In this document: piece by piece, positions 1 to 10,137 of the stretch
How positions within the stretch are numbered: the first letter of the stretch is position 1
Layout: every line of letters starts with the position of its first letter
Made by a program: the position numbers and the translations under genes
Assembly: GCF_019703515.2 (NCBI RefSeq)
Contig: NC_059374.1
Location: 12,181,745-12,245,744 of the forward strand
DNA from: Myxocyprinus asiaticus
Lineage: Eukaryota > Chordata > Actinopteri > Cypriniformes > Catostomidae
Length of the DNA stretch: 64,000 nucleotides
Direction: 5' to 3'
The notes under the pieces: model-generated
What the model saw: only the letters and a program-made list of their open reading frames with translations
The model's database searches: none
What the model was told of the DNA's origin: nothing

Positions 1-57
1 CACAATGTCTCGTTCCCTCCATCAGGGAATGGAGGTTACACAAGTAACCATGACGTT
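1..57 (+). mobile_element. 3' terminus of a truncated DIRS-like element
   Basis: This edge nearly matches the right end of the complete DIRS copy at about 17200-17253: a cacaaYgtctcgttccctcc block, a tcagggaa block, then gaggttaca and gtaacc. It is therefore the outer end of another copy whose body lies before the window. Both copies are followed by the same acgttttt string, which may be terminal sequence or a shared target preference. No coding sequence is present. Confidence 0.75.
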
Positions 58-385
58 TTTTTAATGGTTGTATGCTTTATTTTATTTTTTTATCTCTGTG
101 AAAGGATAAAATTATTTATATTTATATATTTCTTCATTTAAAAAATACCACAGGGGTTATAAGTGCAGCTTAGATGACAGATGATAACAAGAAATAATCT
201 AAGCCTTTGTCCAGGCCTAAAAAACAAATTTAATGGTTAGTTTGGCCATCAGTAAATTGCATGCCTCTCTTTCATGTAACATGAAATATCTGCTTTTCTT
301 TGTTTTTATGAAACAGGATTTAGTCCTAATGCAATGACAGTCCTATAAGGAACTTTATTAACAGGAGTTTAGCCATTTAAGCCTT
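58..385. other. AT-rich interval, nothing recognised
   Basis: Low-complexity AT-rich DNA lying between the DIRS end and the LTR element. I see no ORF of interest, no RNA gene and no repeat structure. Confidence 0.5.
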
Positions 386-713
386 TGTCACAGTCTGTCT
401 CCCTCATTTTCTTCATTTTCTTCAAGGACTGTTATTTTGAAGTTTTCCCCTGGACTTCATTTCCCAGAATTCTCTGCCCTAATTACTTCCACCTGTTCCT
501 TATTTTCCTCACCTGTATTCCATTCCTTCATTTAGCGCTTTGTGTATAAATACACTTAGCTTTTTGATGTTAAGAGTTAGTGTTTGTTTCCACTCCAACG
601 TTTGTTTCCACTCCAGCGAATGTTCTACTCCAACGATAATAATTAAAGGACTGAATGAATCTACTCCTGTGTCTCCTCTCTTCCTCTTCCACTCCAAGAC
701 ACCCAATATTACA
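386..713 (+). repeat. 5' LTR (TG...CA, 328 bp)
   Basis: It starts TGTCACAGTCTGTCTC and ends CCCAATATTACA. It carries a promoter-like TGTATAAATA near 541. Its start, middle and end align with the solo LTR at 37779-38082, which fixes both boundaries. No clear tRNA primer-binding site was recognised right after 713. Confidence 0.8.
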
Positions 714-1321
714 GAAGGACTGACCTACTAAGAAATACGGATTTATTTACCTGTTTCTCCCAACGTCCTCCTCTACTCCAGCGATCCCTCTAATCCTCTC
801 CCACTCATCCAGACCCACATAAATCATGGAGTTTACCAGATTATTCATGGATTTATTTAAACAAGACCTTCCTCTCCTGGACTATATGCCAAGTTCTGTC
901 AACTCGCCAATTCCTCCACTATCTCGGACCCCTACCTCTGTTCTATCTATGGAATGGGCTTGAACTTTCATCGTCCAACAGCCCTTCCACAAGTGAAGAA
1001 CCTTTCCTTTTTGGAATACGTCTGAGCCACACTCTTCATCCATTACCCCTCAATATCATCCGTTTCCAAGGTAACACCTTCCATGGCCCCTGTCTCCACG
1101 GCCCCTGTCTCCATGCCTTTCACGACTCCTCCCATGCCTTCCACGACTCCTCCTTCCACGGCCCCTGTCTCCAAGGTAACTACTCTCCTATTACCCTAAA
1201 GAAAATTTTGGGGGGGGGCTCATCTTCTCCCAGCTCCGGTGGTCGATTCCCCGCCGCAGTCAGCGGTAGCGACCACGGAGGTTGCATTTCCCCTGTATTC
1301 TGTGAATTATGGCAGTAACCC

Positions 1322-1580
1322 CGGGTGCCAAGCCTGCCATGGTTAACGAGCCGGCGCCAAGCCTGCCATGGTTAACGAGCCGGCGCCAAGCCTGCCACGG
1401 TTAACGAGCAAGTGCCCAAGCCTGCCACGGTTAACGAGCCAGTGCCTATAGCCTCGACCGTCAACGAGCCAGTGCCTATAGCCTCGACCGTCCCCGAGCC
1501 AGTGCCTGTAGCCTCGACCGTCCCCGAGCCAGTGCCTGTAGCCTCGACCGTCCCCGAGCCAGTGCCTGTAGCCACGACCG
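1322..1580 (+). repeat. 29-30 bp coding minisatellite, about 9 units
   Basis: A GAGCC word recurs at about 1348, 1377, 1406, 1436, 1466, 1496, 1526 and 1556, a spacing of 29 and then exactly 30 bp. The early units read ...AAGCCTGCCAYGGTTAACGA and the later ones CCTCGACCGTCCCCGAGCC. Where the period is 30 bp the array encodes a ten-residue repeat of the TVPEPVPVAS type, so unit length has settled on a multiple of three inside the open frame. Confidence 0.85.
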
Positions 1581-1972
1581 TCCCTGTATCTATGCTCCCT
1601 GCTGGCCGGAAGAGAAGGAAAAGGACTCCTCCTCCCCAGTCTCTGCCCATGCTTTTGACCACGGAGGTCATTCCCCAGTCTCAGCCTGTACTCTCTCCCA
1701 TGGCTCTCAGCCCCGAGCCTTCCACGGCTCCGCCTCCCTCAGCTCCGCCCTCAGACTCTTCCTCAGCTCCACCCACTTCCCCAGAGACTCCTCCTCCAGC
1801 GGTTCTGCCTCCAGGCCCAGTCCTTGCCCTGTGGCCGCCTCCCAGGCCTCCTGATCCTTTCCCAGCCCTGAAGCCAACCCCTAGGCCTCCTGTTCATCCT
1901 CCTTGGATCCTTCATCTTCTGTGTCATCTTACCCTCCTCATCCGTCATTGGGTGCCAAGAGTCGCCCTTTAA
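1412..1972 (+). CDS. Proline-rich repeat ORF inside the LTR element
   Basis: An open frame of 186 codons beginning MPKPATVNEP. The N-terminal third is a decapeptide repeat (two TVNEPVPIAS-like units, then TVPEPVPVAS-like units). A basic patch (GRKRRKR, around residue 66) follows, then a low-complexity region rich in Pro and Ser up to the stop just before the polypurine tract. No zinc knuckle, protease or polymerase motif is visible. It may be all that is left of a gag-like frame, or a protein peculiar to this element. The frame also continues upstream of the first ATG as part of the repeat array, so the true start is uncertain. I cannot tell whether it is expressed. Confidence 0.45.
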   Translation: MPKPATVNEPVPIASTVNEPVPIASTVPEPVPVASTVPEPVPVASTVPEPVPVATTVPVSMLPAGRKRRKRTPPPQSLPMLLTTEVIPQSQPVLSPMALSPEPSTAPPPSAPPSDSSSAPPTSPETPPPAVLPPGPVLALWPPPRPPDPFPALKPTPRPPVHPPWILHLLCHLTLLIRHWVPRVAL

Positions 1973-2121
1973 AAAGTGGTGGTGGTGGGGGGGTTAAGTG
2001 TCACAGTCTGTCTCCCTCATTTTCTTCAAGGACTCTTATTTTGAAGTTTCCTCCAAGACTTCATTTCCCAGAATTCTCTGCCCTAATCACTTCCGCCTGT
2101 TCCTTATTTTCCTCACCTGTA
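1971..2121 (+). repeat. Polypurine tract and truncated 3' LTR
   Basis: AAAAAGTGGTGGTGG plus a G-run ends at about 1993. Five bases later TGTCACAGTC opens the 3' LTR at 1999. Similarity to the 5' LTR runs to CCTCACCTGTA (about 2121), so only some 123 of 328 bp remain. Confidence 0.75.
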
Positions 2122-2953
2122 CAGAAATGCAATTATGACAATAGCTTTTATTGTTTTTAATCTTACAAATTCAGCTATTTTATTGTGATTTAATTGAAGC
2201 ATTTAGTAATGCAATTTCAATGCAAAATATACAATTAAAATTATATTTATAGATACTATATTATAATTATTAATCCAATGGATTTACATATTACCAAGAA
2301 CATTAATTGTAGTCAAACTACTGAATTCATCATTATAGTTTAAATATGAGGTGTAATTTGACAGAAATGACTAGTGGATTTTTAGATCAAAACATTGTAT
2401 CAGAGTCTAAAACCTGCTTAAATACTTCAATGGATGAGATACAGAAAGACTTGTGTGTGAGTTCATCTTCATGGCAAGGGACTTCTTACAAATCCTCCAA
2501 GGTGTTCTAAAGCACTACTTGCTTTATAGCACCATCTGCTGAATGTAAGGTGTAAGATGTGTTATAATGGACAATATTTTAGTCAAATCTAATTTATATC
2601 TTTTAGTGTTTGAAGAAATAGTTCACCCAAAAATGTAAAGTGTTGTGATCATTTACTCACAGTATGTTGTTCCAAACCCCTATGACTTTTATTCTGTGGA
2701 ACAAGGAAAAAAGGAAAACAAATTTAAACAAAGCAGTTTAAAAGGAAAACCAGTTGAAGAATGTTCAATACAATGGTAGTGGATAATGACTCTCAATCTC
2801 GATTCTCAATACGATACAGTATCCTCACTATACGATATGATATGAGTGCTCACAAATGTTTCACTTAAACTTATTGAAAGATTCAACATACTGTTAATTA
2901 AAAGTATTTTAAATCTTTAAAATCTAATATTATAAAGTAACTTTTACAACAGC
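2122..2953. other. AT-rich DNA with one MITE-arm fragment
   Basis: Mostly AT-rich. About 2612-2715 carries the fish-repeat arm AATAGTTCACCCAAAAATG ... ATCATTTACTCAC, the same arm found in the palindromic elements at 6360-6978 and 38724-40331. A GATT/ATACGAT-rich patch near 2795-2845 resembles degenerate repeat ends. No gene is seen. Confidence 0.5.
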
Positions 2954-3360
2954 TGTAACATCTGAGGTTGATACCCCTCCTACCAACCACCAGAGGGAGC
3001 CCTCTCTCGAATACTAACTCTGTACCGTTTCTTCATTGGTTACTTCCTGTCTGAACTATATAAAGAACATGCTGTTTCCACTGTCATGTTGTGAAGTAGT
3101 GCCAGCTTACCTTGCCTTACCAAGCGTTTTTCCATTGCTGATTGTTTATTTGTTATGACCTTTGCCTGATTCCTGGATTTTCTGCTTTTTGGATACCCCT
3201 TTGTTTTGTTTGCCTTGTTGGACTGTCTTTTTGGTTTATTGGATTATACCGCCTGCATAACGACTATCACTATTTGCCTGCCGATTTGGATTGTTTGCTT
3301 GTGTTCTAATTAACTTCCAGCACATGGATCCTAACACCGTCTCCATGGCCAGTTCATTAC
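2954..3360 (+). repeat. Possible solo LTR or LTR-like promoter segment
   Basis: It begins TGTAACATCTGAGG, has a TATA-like CTATATAAAG at about 3056, and then a T-rich, CT-rich leader, as fish LTRs often do. The right boundary, the duplication and a partner LTR were not found, so this is a suggestion from composition and layout only. Confidence 0.3.
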
Positions 3361-3454
3361 AACCGCACTCTTTTACAGCATTTCTTAACAGATTGTTATG
3401 AGAACTCACACAAACACACAATTTTCATGTTTTGATCTACATTCAAATGTTTGT

Positions 3455-3665
3455 CTACATTCAAGACATTTTTATTTGTATAGCACTTTTCACAATGCAT
3501 ATCTTTTTAAAACAGCTTTGTGGAAAACCATGCCTTAATGTCTTTAAGCCCCAAGTTAGCAAGTCAAAGGTGACTGTGGCAAGGAAAAAACTCCATTCCA
3601 TGTTAGTGGCCAGAAAAAACCTTTGAAAAGAACCAGATTCATCTTGGGGAGCCCATCCACCTCTG
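3455..3665 (-). mobile_element. 3' UTR fragment of an L2-type LINE
   Basis: The segments TTTTTATTTGTATAGCACTT and GTGACTGTGGCAAGGAA...AACTCCAT recur around 29668-29800, downstream of an L2-type reverse-transcriptase remnant. I read both as copies of the 3' untranslated part of one LINE family. No coding sequence remains here. Confidence 0.45.
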
Positions 3666-4549
3666 GCTTTACGATAAATGTACAAATGGCAATATTATTT
3701 AGAGGTTTAAACATAAACCGATCAACACATGTAGATTTTTGCCCATTATCCCGATTTTGTGTTGCATGTAAACCAGGCCCGGATCTAGAACGGGTACTTT
3801 ACGGGGGCAATGACATGTAAGGGGTGGTCACATTAGGCTTTAAGCACGCAATGTTTCCACGAATGCTGCAACAGACGAGGATATGCTGTCACGCGGGAGG
3901 GCTTCTAGTCTAAGTAAATAATACATGACAAATAACAAATAATATTACATTTTAAAATGTCAAAATATATTGTCTACTCACTTCCCTGCAACAATAAAAA
4001 CGTAGCATTGAAATGTATATTCTTTGCATAGAGCCAAGAGGTCAGCATCCTCTCGTCATATGGATTCGCAGGTCAGAGTTTGCCAAACTTGAACTCTTGT
4101 AATAGGGGTGTGGAGCAAAGCCGTTAGGTGTTTCTCAATGCTAAGAATGCAGAGAATGGACTTGCATTCTTATGTAGACCAGTCTTGTCAAGCTACAGTA
4201 TCTTGGAAGAACGGACTCAGAAGGACAGGAGGACATAGAAGGCATCTATTGCGAGCTTTGAGATGTGCTGTGATCTTTCTGTTGCGCAACTGCCCGTCCC
4301 AGCACATTTGTAGCTAGTGAGAGAACTACTGGCATTATCACACATCAGTGATAGCATTATTATCATCACACCAGTGAGGTATTGCAGGACTAGTGATAGG
4401 TTAAAAGAATAAAGTCTGTGAACAATCGTTTCCTCCATGTGTTTTTACATTATTAAAATAGTCAGCATTTGTTGTTTTGCTGGGGATTGAGTATGAAGAC
4501 TCAATTATTGTTTTAAAAAAATAAGAGGAATCATAAAAATTGCATTTTG
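3666..4549. other. Intergenic; short repeat shared with 45880-46010
   Basis: Nothing gene-like. GTTTCTCAATGCTAAGAATG at about 4131 appears inverted near 45983-46006 (CATTCTTAGCATTGAGAAAC), and both lie next to CAGCACAT-containing sequence, so 4127-4330 is probably a fragment of a dispersed element. Confidence 0.4.
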
Positions 4550-5075
4550 TTTTTTATTTAGTACTGCCCTGAAGAAGCTATATGACATAACAGATAATCA
4601 CATATATTCCACAAGACAAAATAGTAACTGAATTTACAAAGATGATCCAGTTCAAAAGTTTACATTTCCTTGGTTCTTAATATGGTGTGTTGCTTTCTCT
4701 ATGATCAGTGGCTGTTTTTGTGTAATACTGTCATTGTTCATGAGTCCCTTCTTTGTCCTGAGCAGTGAAGCTGTCTACAGTGTTCTTAAGAAATATTTCC
4801 CCAACTACTGTACATTCTTTGGTTTCCCGACATGTTCTGCTCATTTGAGTTCTTCCCAACTGTGGCTATATGATATTAACATCCAGCTTTTGACACTTTG
4901 GAAAACAGAGGGACTCATACACAACTATTACAAAAGGTGCAAACATTCGTTGATGATCAAGAAGGCAAACCAAGAACCAAAGGGATGCAAACTTTTGAAC
5001 AGGAAGATTTGTGTAAATTAGAGTTAATGTTGTGTTATATAGTTTCTGAAGGGTAATACTACATAAAAAATATGA
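4550..5075 (+). repeat. Dispersed teleost repeat fragment
   Basis: The order of blocks (TAGTACTGCCCTGAAGAAGC, CAGTTCAAAAGTTTACAT, TTCATGAGTCCCTTCTTTG, ATTCTTTGGTTT, GAGGGACTCATACACAAC, AAACTTTTGAACAGGA) matches a sequence I recognise as recurring across fish genomes, often near Tc1-type TIRs. The open frame at 4701-5021 is an accident of this repeat. The assignment rests on memory of the family, not a search. Confidence 0.5.
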
Positions 5076-5928
5076 TCTTTTATCTCTTATATTTGTATAC
5101 AGTCTGAAAGGGGTGTGCAAACTTCTCCACTGGTATAGTTTGTGAAAATTTATATTTTATTTTATATTTTGATTTTCACGATTTAACCAAATTTTTGCTT
5201 TTTTATGTACAAATTCCATGTAGTCTTTTCTATTCTTATGATGTCAAATTGCATGTGTAATTGTGAAATTACTTGTAATTTTAAGTACACATTTTAACAC
5301 GAAATTCATTGGAACCTAAAATGTAGAATGCAATCCTCACATCTCAACATTTAAGGGCTTGTACTATGTAAAAAGTGCAGTGTAGCTGTCTGAATATGAC
5401 ATTGTCTTATACACCTATTTGGTCATGGGGAAATGAACATTCACAGTGACAGCAAAACACCTCACTTAGATTTTCACGTGTTGTTCGAATGGACAGCCTC
5501 TTTCAGCTCATTGTTGAAAACGCATTTCAATTTTGGCATTTCTAACTTGCACTGACTGACAGGACGATAAAGAGCACAAGCACCAAGCGTATGAAGTCAT
5601 TGCCATGGTAACCAGATATATTTCAGATGATTTGCGGCACAACAGAATTGCTTCTCTTCTCTGCAAAAGATCCCAGAGACAGTCTGGTCACCCTAGTAAA
5701 CATGGGTTTCTTGCATTGTCTGTTTTTTGTTTTGTTTTGTTTTTTTTTGTTTTTTTTTTAATAAGCTGGTTTTTGATTGTTATCAGCATATTGCTGTGCA
5801 TGTAAATATGCTCAGTGTTGGCTGGGAGGGGCTTGTCTGTTAAATGTAGCTGTGAGGCTAACTTCCTGCTCTCTTGCATTGCCTTGCATTTTTTGCGAGT
5901 TCCACCAATTACTAGTGAAGGGAAGTCC
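5076..5928. other. Intergenic; T-rich tract only
   Basis: No gene is recognised. A T-rich tract (GTTTTG repeats, then T-runs) lies at about 5721-5760. Confidence 0.45.
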
Positions 5929-6022
5929 GATTCATTTCCGCGAACTGGTTCTTTCGAACAGTTCATTTCCGCGAACTGGTTCTTTCGAACAGTTCATTTC
6001 CATGAACTGGTTCAAAAACCTG
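5929..6022 (+). repeat. 31-bp tandem repeat, three units
   Basis: GTTCATTTCCGCGAACTGG...TTTCGAACA repeats at 5930, 5961 and 5992 (the first as ATTCATTT). Each unit contains near-palindromes (CCGCGAACTGGTTC, TTCGAACAGTTC). It abuts the hAT-like element at 6100 and related GGTTCTTT / GAACTGG words recur after that element (10880-11545), so it is part of the older repeat the hAT entered. Confidence 0.75.
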
Positions 6023-6336
6023 TTCAGCGGTTCTTTTACGTCATCATGCAATGATGTCTCTAGCGTGTAATTCTAACTTCCTGTCATGGTTGTCACGCTC
6101 AGAGGTGGGTAGAGTAGCCAAATACTGTACTCAAGTAAGAGTACAATTACTTTAAAAAAGTAATTACTCAAGTAGAAGTAAAAGTACTAAAATAAATAAT
6201 TACTTGATTAAGAGTAAGAAAGTATCCAATTAAAGAGTATTCAACTAGTGAGTAACTTGTTACTTTCACAAATGACATAATGGACGTTAACTCCCTACAT
6301 TCCATTACATAATACACATTTAACATGTATTACAGA

Positions 6337-6978
6337 ATTATTATTATTATTATTATTAATGGAAATGGAAAAATTAAAATTATCTCATCATTTACTCACC
6401 CTCATGCCATCCCAGATATGTATGACTTCCTTTCTTCTGCAGAACGCAAATTATGATTTTTAGAAGAACATTTCAGCTCTGTTGGTCAGTAAAATGCACA
6501 TAAAGAAATCATAAAAGTAATCAATAAGACTCCAGTAGTTAAATCCATATCTTCAGATGTGATATGATGGTTGTGGGTGAGAAACAGATCAATATTTGTC
6601 ATTTTTTGCTAGACCTTCTTCTCCCTTCCCAGCAGGGGGTGATGTGCAGAGAAGAATGTGAATCACCATAAACACAAGAAGAATGTGAAAGTGATCTGTT
6701 TCTTATCCACACCTATCACATTGCTTCTCAAAATATTGATTATCCACTGGAGTCTTATGGATTACTTTTATGCTGACTTATGTGATTTTTTTTTTTTTTT
6801 TAGCTTTAAAATGTTGGCACCCATTCACTTGCATTGTATGGACCAAAATTGCTGAGAAATTTTTCTACAAATATTTTTCATTTGTGTTCAGCAGATGAAA
6901 GAATGTCATACACATCTGGCACGAGGGTGCATAAATGATGAGAGAATTTTCATTTTTGGGTGAACTATCCCTTTAAGG
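6337..6978. mobile_element. Palindromic MITE nested in the hAT-like element
   Basis: The left arm contains CTCATCATTTACTCACCCTC and CTTTCTTCTGCAGAACGC. The right arm is its inverse (GAGAATTTTCATTTTTGGG, then TGAACTATCCCTTTAA). The ends face each other across a centre near 6620, with ACTCCAGTAGTTAAATCC and its inverse in the inner arms. The left tip is replaced by an (ATT)n run at about 6337-6358. The same family forms 38724-40331. Confidence 0.7.
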
Positions 6979-7054
6979 GCTCTTGTCAGATCTGGATGAA
7001 TTTGTCAATATGAAGAGAGGTTTTGGAAACAATTCAACCCCGGTCACGGAACAC

Positions 7055-7930
7055 TCGCTGTGTCTGAAACCACCCCCAATCCACTATATAGTGCACTATT
7101 TCGGGTGTACACCATTTTGTAGGAGTGTCTGAATTCTGAGTGAGCCACTCGTTCCCTACTTTTGTTCACTTATTCTTACCCACAATGCACTCTAATTCTG
7201 AGTGTACATTTGATGTACACTCCACGATAATCCACTGCAGGGAAGATGTACGAGCTGGGAGTTTACTGCTTCCTTCACTCCTGCAATGTTTTATTTCATG
7301 CTGATTATATTAAATTACTTTTTTACTAATTATTACTTGATTAAAATAACGTAATAACATATAGAGGGGCAAAACATACAGATACATTTTAAAATGTACT
7401 CTTTATTTATATTTATACAGAATTGTGCCATTAAGCTGAAGAATTCTTTATTTACTAAATAATTCACTGAGGTGATATTATTTTAACTCAGGAGACTGCT
7501 TACAGTGGAAATGATAATTCTGTGGATGATTTACTTTGGTACGGTTATGGTCAGATGAGGGCGCTATGCGCCCAGAAATGCTTGTATTGGAGTTTAAAGA
7601 TACTAAAGTATAACAAATAAATACAATAATGTACATTTGATAAAATGTGTTTACTCTTAATAGTAACATATATATTAAAAATGACAAACAGAATTAAGAT
7701 TTATTGTATTAATATATCACTTAATAAGAATAACAAGTAAGGCCCAAGTATTGTAAAAGTTCATTTGTGACGTTGTTTCTGCGACAGCCCCAGAGCTCCG
7801 ACGCTCAGTGCATACGTCAGCATCTGAATTCACTCACACATTTTGTTCACTCACTGCTGAGATATAGTGCACTCACTGCCATTCACTATAAAGGAAATAG
7901 TGAATGAGTGAACGATTTTGGACACAGCGA
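7055..7930. mobile_element. MITE with CGCTGTGTC termini
   Basis: The left end CGCTGTGTCTGAAACCACCC and the right end GATTTTGGACACAGCG are inverted, and the subterminal motifs ACTATATAGTGCACTATTTC and ATATAGTGCACTCACTGCC also face each other. There is no coding capacity. The class is uncertain because the flanking duplication is not clean. Confidence 0.65.
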
Positions 7931-8667
7931 CTCTCTTCGCTGTGGATGCACATAAATGCTGTCTGTTCACGCTCCAGTTGTCAATCACACAAACGGCAGA
8001 GCAAAAGGCATACACACTTGGATGTTTACATGGATTTATTCAGTTAATCAGCCCGAAGTAGCTGCGATGGCGCGGGGTAAATGCTTAAATACTGCTCATG
8101 ACATGTGGGACAAAGCGCACTGATATACTGCTGCAATGATTTAAAAATGTACACTTAAAAACTGATGTCATAAGAGCCCAGTTACAGAATCACCCTGAAA
8201 ATGACCATCACCATGTCACAGAAAAGCCCGCGTTATCATTGGAGCCACAACTTACCTCAGCGTGCTGCCATAAGTTGGAGCTTCAATTTTAATCAGAATC
8301 AGAATCAGAATTGACTTTATTGCCAAGTAAGTTTTCACATACAAGGAATTTGCTTTGGTGTTTGATGCATACAATAACAATAAACAATAAACATAGTAAG
8401 ATAAATAATAAACTATTTAAGATACAATATATAGAAAAAAGTAAACTGACTGGTTTTAATAAAGGAGCTGTACAGTTGTGCAAAATATGTGCAGTTGTGC
8501 AGGGATGTGCAAAATATGTGCAGAATATGAACCATAGAATGTGCAAATGTTCACTGTTCACAGTTCACAGAAAAGTTCACAGTTTGAGTATAATAAAAAG
8601 TGCAATAGACCAGATAAATGTTCTTTACGTTGACGCAAGACAGATGTGGAAACTATGTTAATGTAAC

Positions 8668-9016
8668 TGTGAAGGTTCTAACAGGAAGGAAGCGGGAAGC
8701 GGGTTGGCAGTCCAGGTAAATCAGCTTTTATTCAAGCATTCAGCTTCACAGACAAAGTATAGATTTTTCAGCTTCATAAACAAAGAGCAGGCTTTTCAGC
8801 TTCACGCAACACTAAACAGGCTTTCAGATACAGACGTGGCTTTTCAGCTCCACACAACTCTCTCTGCCTCACTCGCATTCTCGGCGGCCTTTTCAAGCCC
8901 ATCTCCGTCATCACTGTAGTGAGAAACAGGTGTTACGCATCATTAATCACCAGGTGATGGTCCTTACCACTTCCTCTCTCCCCAGTGACAGACACACAAC
9001 CACGTCCCGCTCCACA
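8668..9016 (-). mobile_element. Solo LTR with perfect 5-bp target duplication
   Basis: The segment is bounded TGTGAAGG ... CTCCACA on the plus strand and flanked by GTAAC at 8663-8667 and 9017-9021. On the minus strand it reads as an LTR: TGTGGAGCGGG start, AATAAA polyadenylation signal before the end, CCTTCACA finish. The ends and the AGCTGAAAA motif match the LTR at 20481-20821, which sits next to a primer-binding site. The LINE sequence is restored if this block and one GTAAC are removed, so insertion followed by LTR-LTR recombination is the likely history. Confidence 0.88.
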
Positions 9017-9258
9017 GTAACGTGTAGTGGCTATGGAGGTGGGATAAGAGACAGTGTCAGAGGGGTCCTAGGACTTGTTTATGAGGCCAGCTGCAGACGG
9101 GAAGAAACTGTTCCTGTGGCGTGAGGTTTTGGTCCTAATGGACCATAGCCTCCTGCTGGAGTGAGTGTCTCAAAGAGATTGTGTCCTGGGTGGGAGGGGT
9201 CAGCCACAATCTTTTCTGCCCACCTCAGAGTCCTGGAGAGATGGCAGATTGCAGCCAG

Positions 9259-10137
9259 TCACTTTCTCAGCAGAATGAATGACACGCTGCATCTGCTTTT
9301 GACCTTGGCATTGGCAGCTGTGTACCAGATGGTGTAGAAGTGCACCATCATTGTCTTTGGCAGGTTGAACTTCTTCAGCTGCCGCAGGAAGTACATCCTC
9401 TGCTGTGCTTTTTTAATTAGAAAGCTGATGTTCAGCTCCCACTTGAGGTCCTGGGAGATGATGGTTCCCAGGAAGCGGAAGGACTCCACAGTGTCAACTG
9501 GAGAGTCACACAGGATGATGGGGGTGGGTGGGCCAGGGTTCTTCCTGAAATCTAAGACCATCTCCACTGTCTTCACAGCATTGAGCTCCATGTTGTTCTG
9601 ACTGCACCAGGTCATCAGATGATCAATCTCCCACCTGTAGGTGGACTCATCCCCACCAGAGATGAGCCCAATGAGGGTGGTGTCCTCTGCAAACTTCAGG
9701 AGCTTGACAGACTGGTGACTGGAGGTGTTAGTGTACAGGGAGAAAAGTAGAGGGGAAAGAACACAGCCTTGAGGGGAACCAGTGCTGATGGTCCGGGAGT
9801 CAGAGACATGTTTTCCTAGCCTCACGTGCTGCCTCCTATCAGTCAGGAAGTCTGTGATCCACCTGCATGTGGAGTCAGGCACACTCAGCTGGGACAGCTT
9901 GTCCTGCAGCAGAGCCAGGATGATGGTGTTGAAGACGGAGCTAAAATCCACAAATAAGATCCTGGAGTAAGTTCCTGAGGAGTCCAGGTGCTGGAGGATG
10001 AAGTGGAGGGCCATGTTAACTGCATCGTCTACTGACCTGTTAACTCTGTAGGCAAACTGCAGGGGGTCCAGGAGTGGATCAGTGATGGCTTTGAAGAGGT
10101 AATCTTGAAATATCCGCTTGTCTTGGAGGCATTGCAT
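9259..10137 (-). pseudogene. LINE reverse transcriptase fragment
   Basis: An open frame of 292 codons covering most of a non-LTR reverse transcriptase. The fingers/palm begin at about residue 20 (LLDPLQFAYRVNRSVDDAV). Motif A is FVDFSSVFNTI (about 63-73), with the catalytic Asp present. The SPQGCVLSPLLFSLY block (about 120-134) is intact. The catalytic FADD box is read as FAED, so one metal-binding Asp is lost. The later block SFRFLGTIISQDLKWE is typical of the Rex1/CR1 group. There is no endonuclease domain and the C-terminus is cut short. The missing Asp and truncation argue it is dead despite the long frame. Confidence 0.8.

Larger units (their letters stand above)
386..2121 (+). mobile_element. 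Non-autonomous LTR retrotransposon, 3' LTR truncated
   Basis: A 5' LTR (386-713) begins TGTCACAGTC and ends TTACA. An internal region follows, then a purine/G-rich polypurine tract (about 1971-1993), and directly after it a second TGTCACAGTC at 1999 that stays aligned with the 5' LTR until about 2121, where it breaks off. This LTR / PPT / LTR order is the LTR-retrotransposon plan. The internal region is only about 1.3 kb and shows no protease, reverse transcriptase or integrase, so the element would depend on enzymes from elsewhere. A third LTR of the same family stands alone at 37779-38082 on the minus strand. Family assignment (Gypsy, BEL or other) is not possible from this. Confidence 0.8.

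Noticed and set aside
4701..5021. 106-codon ORF
   Set aside because: Lies wholly within a dispersed fish repeat whose blocks recur elsewhere; no protein family recognised.
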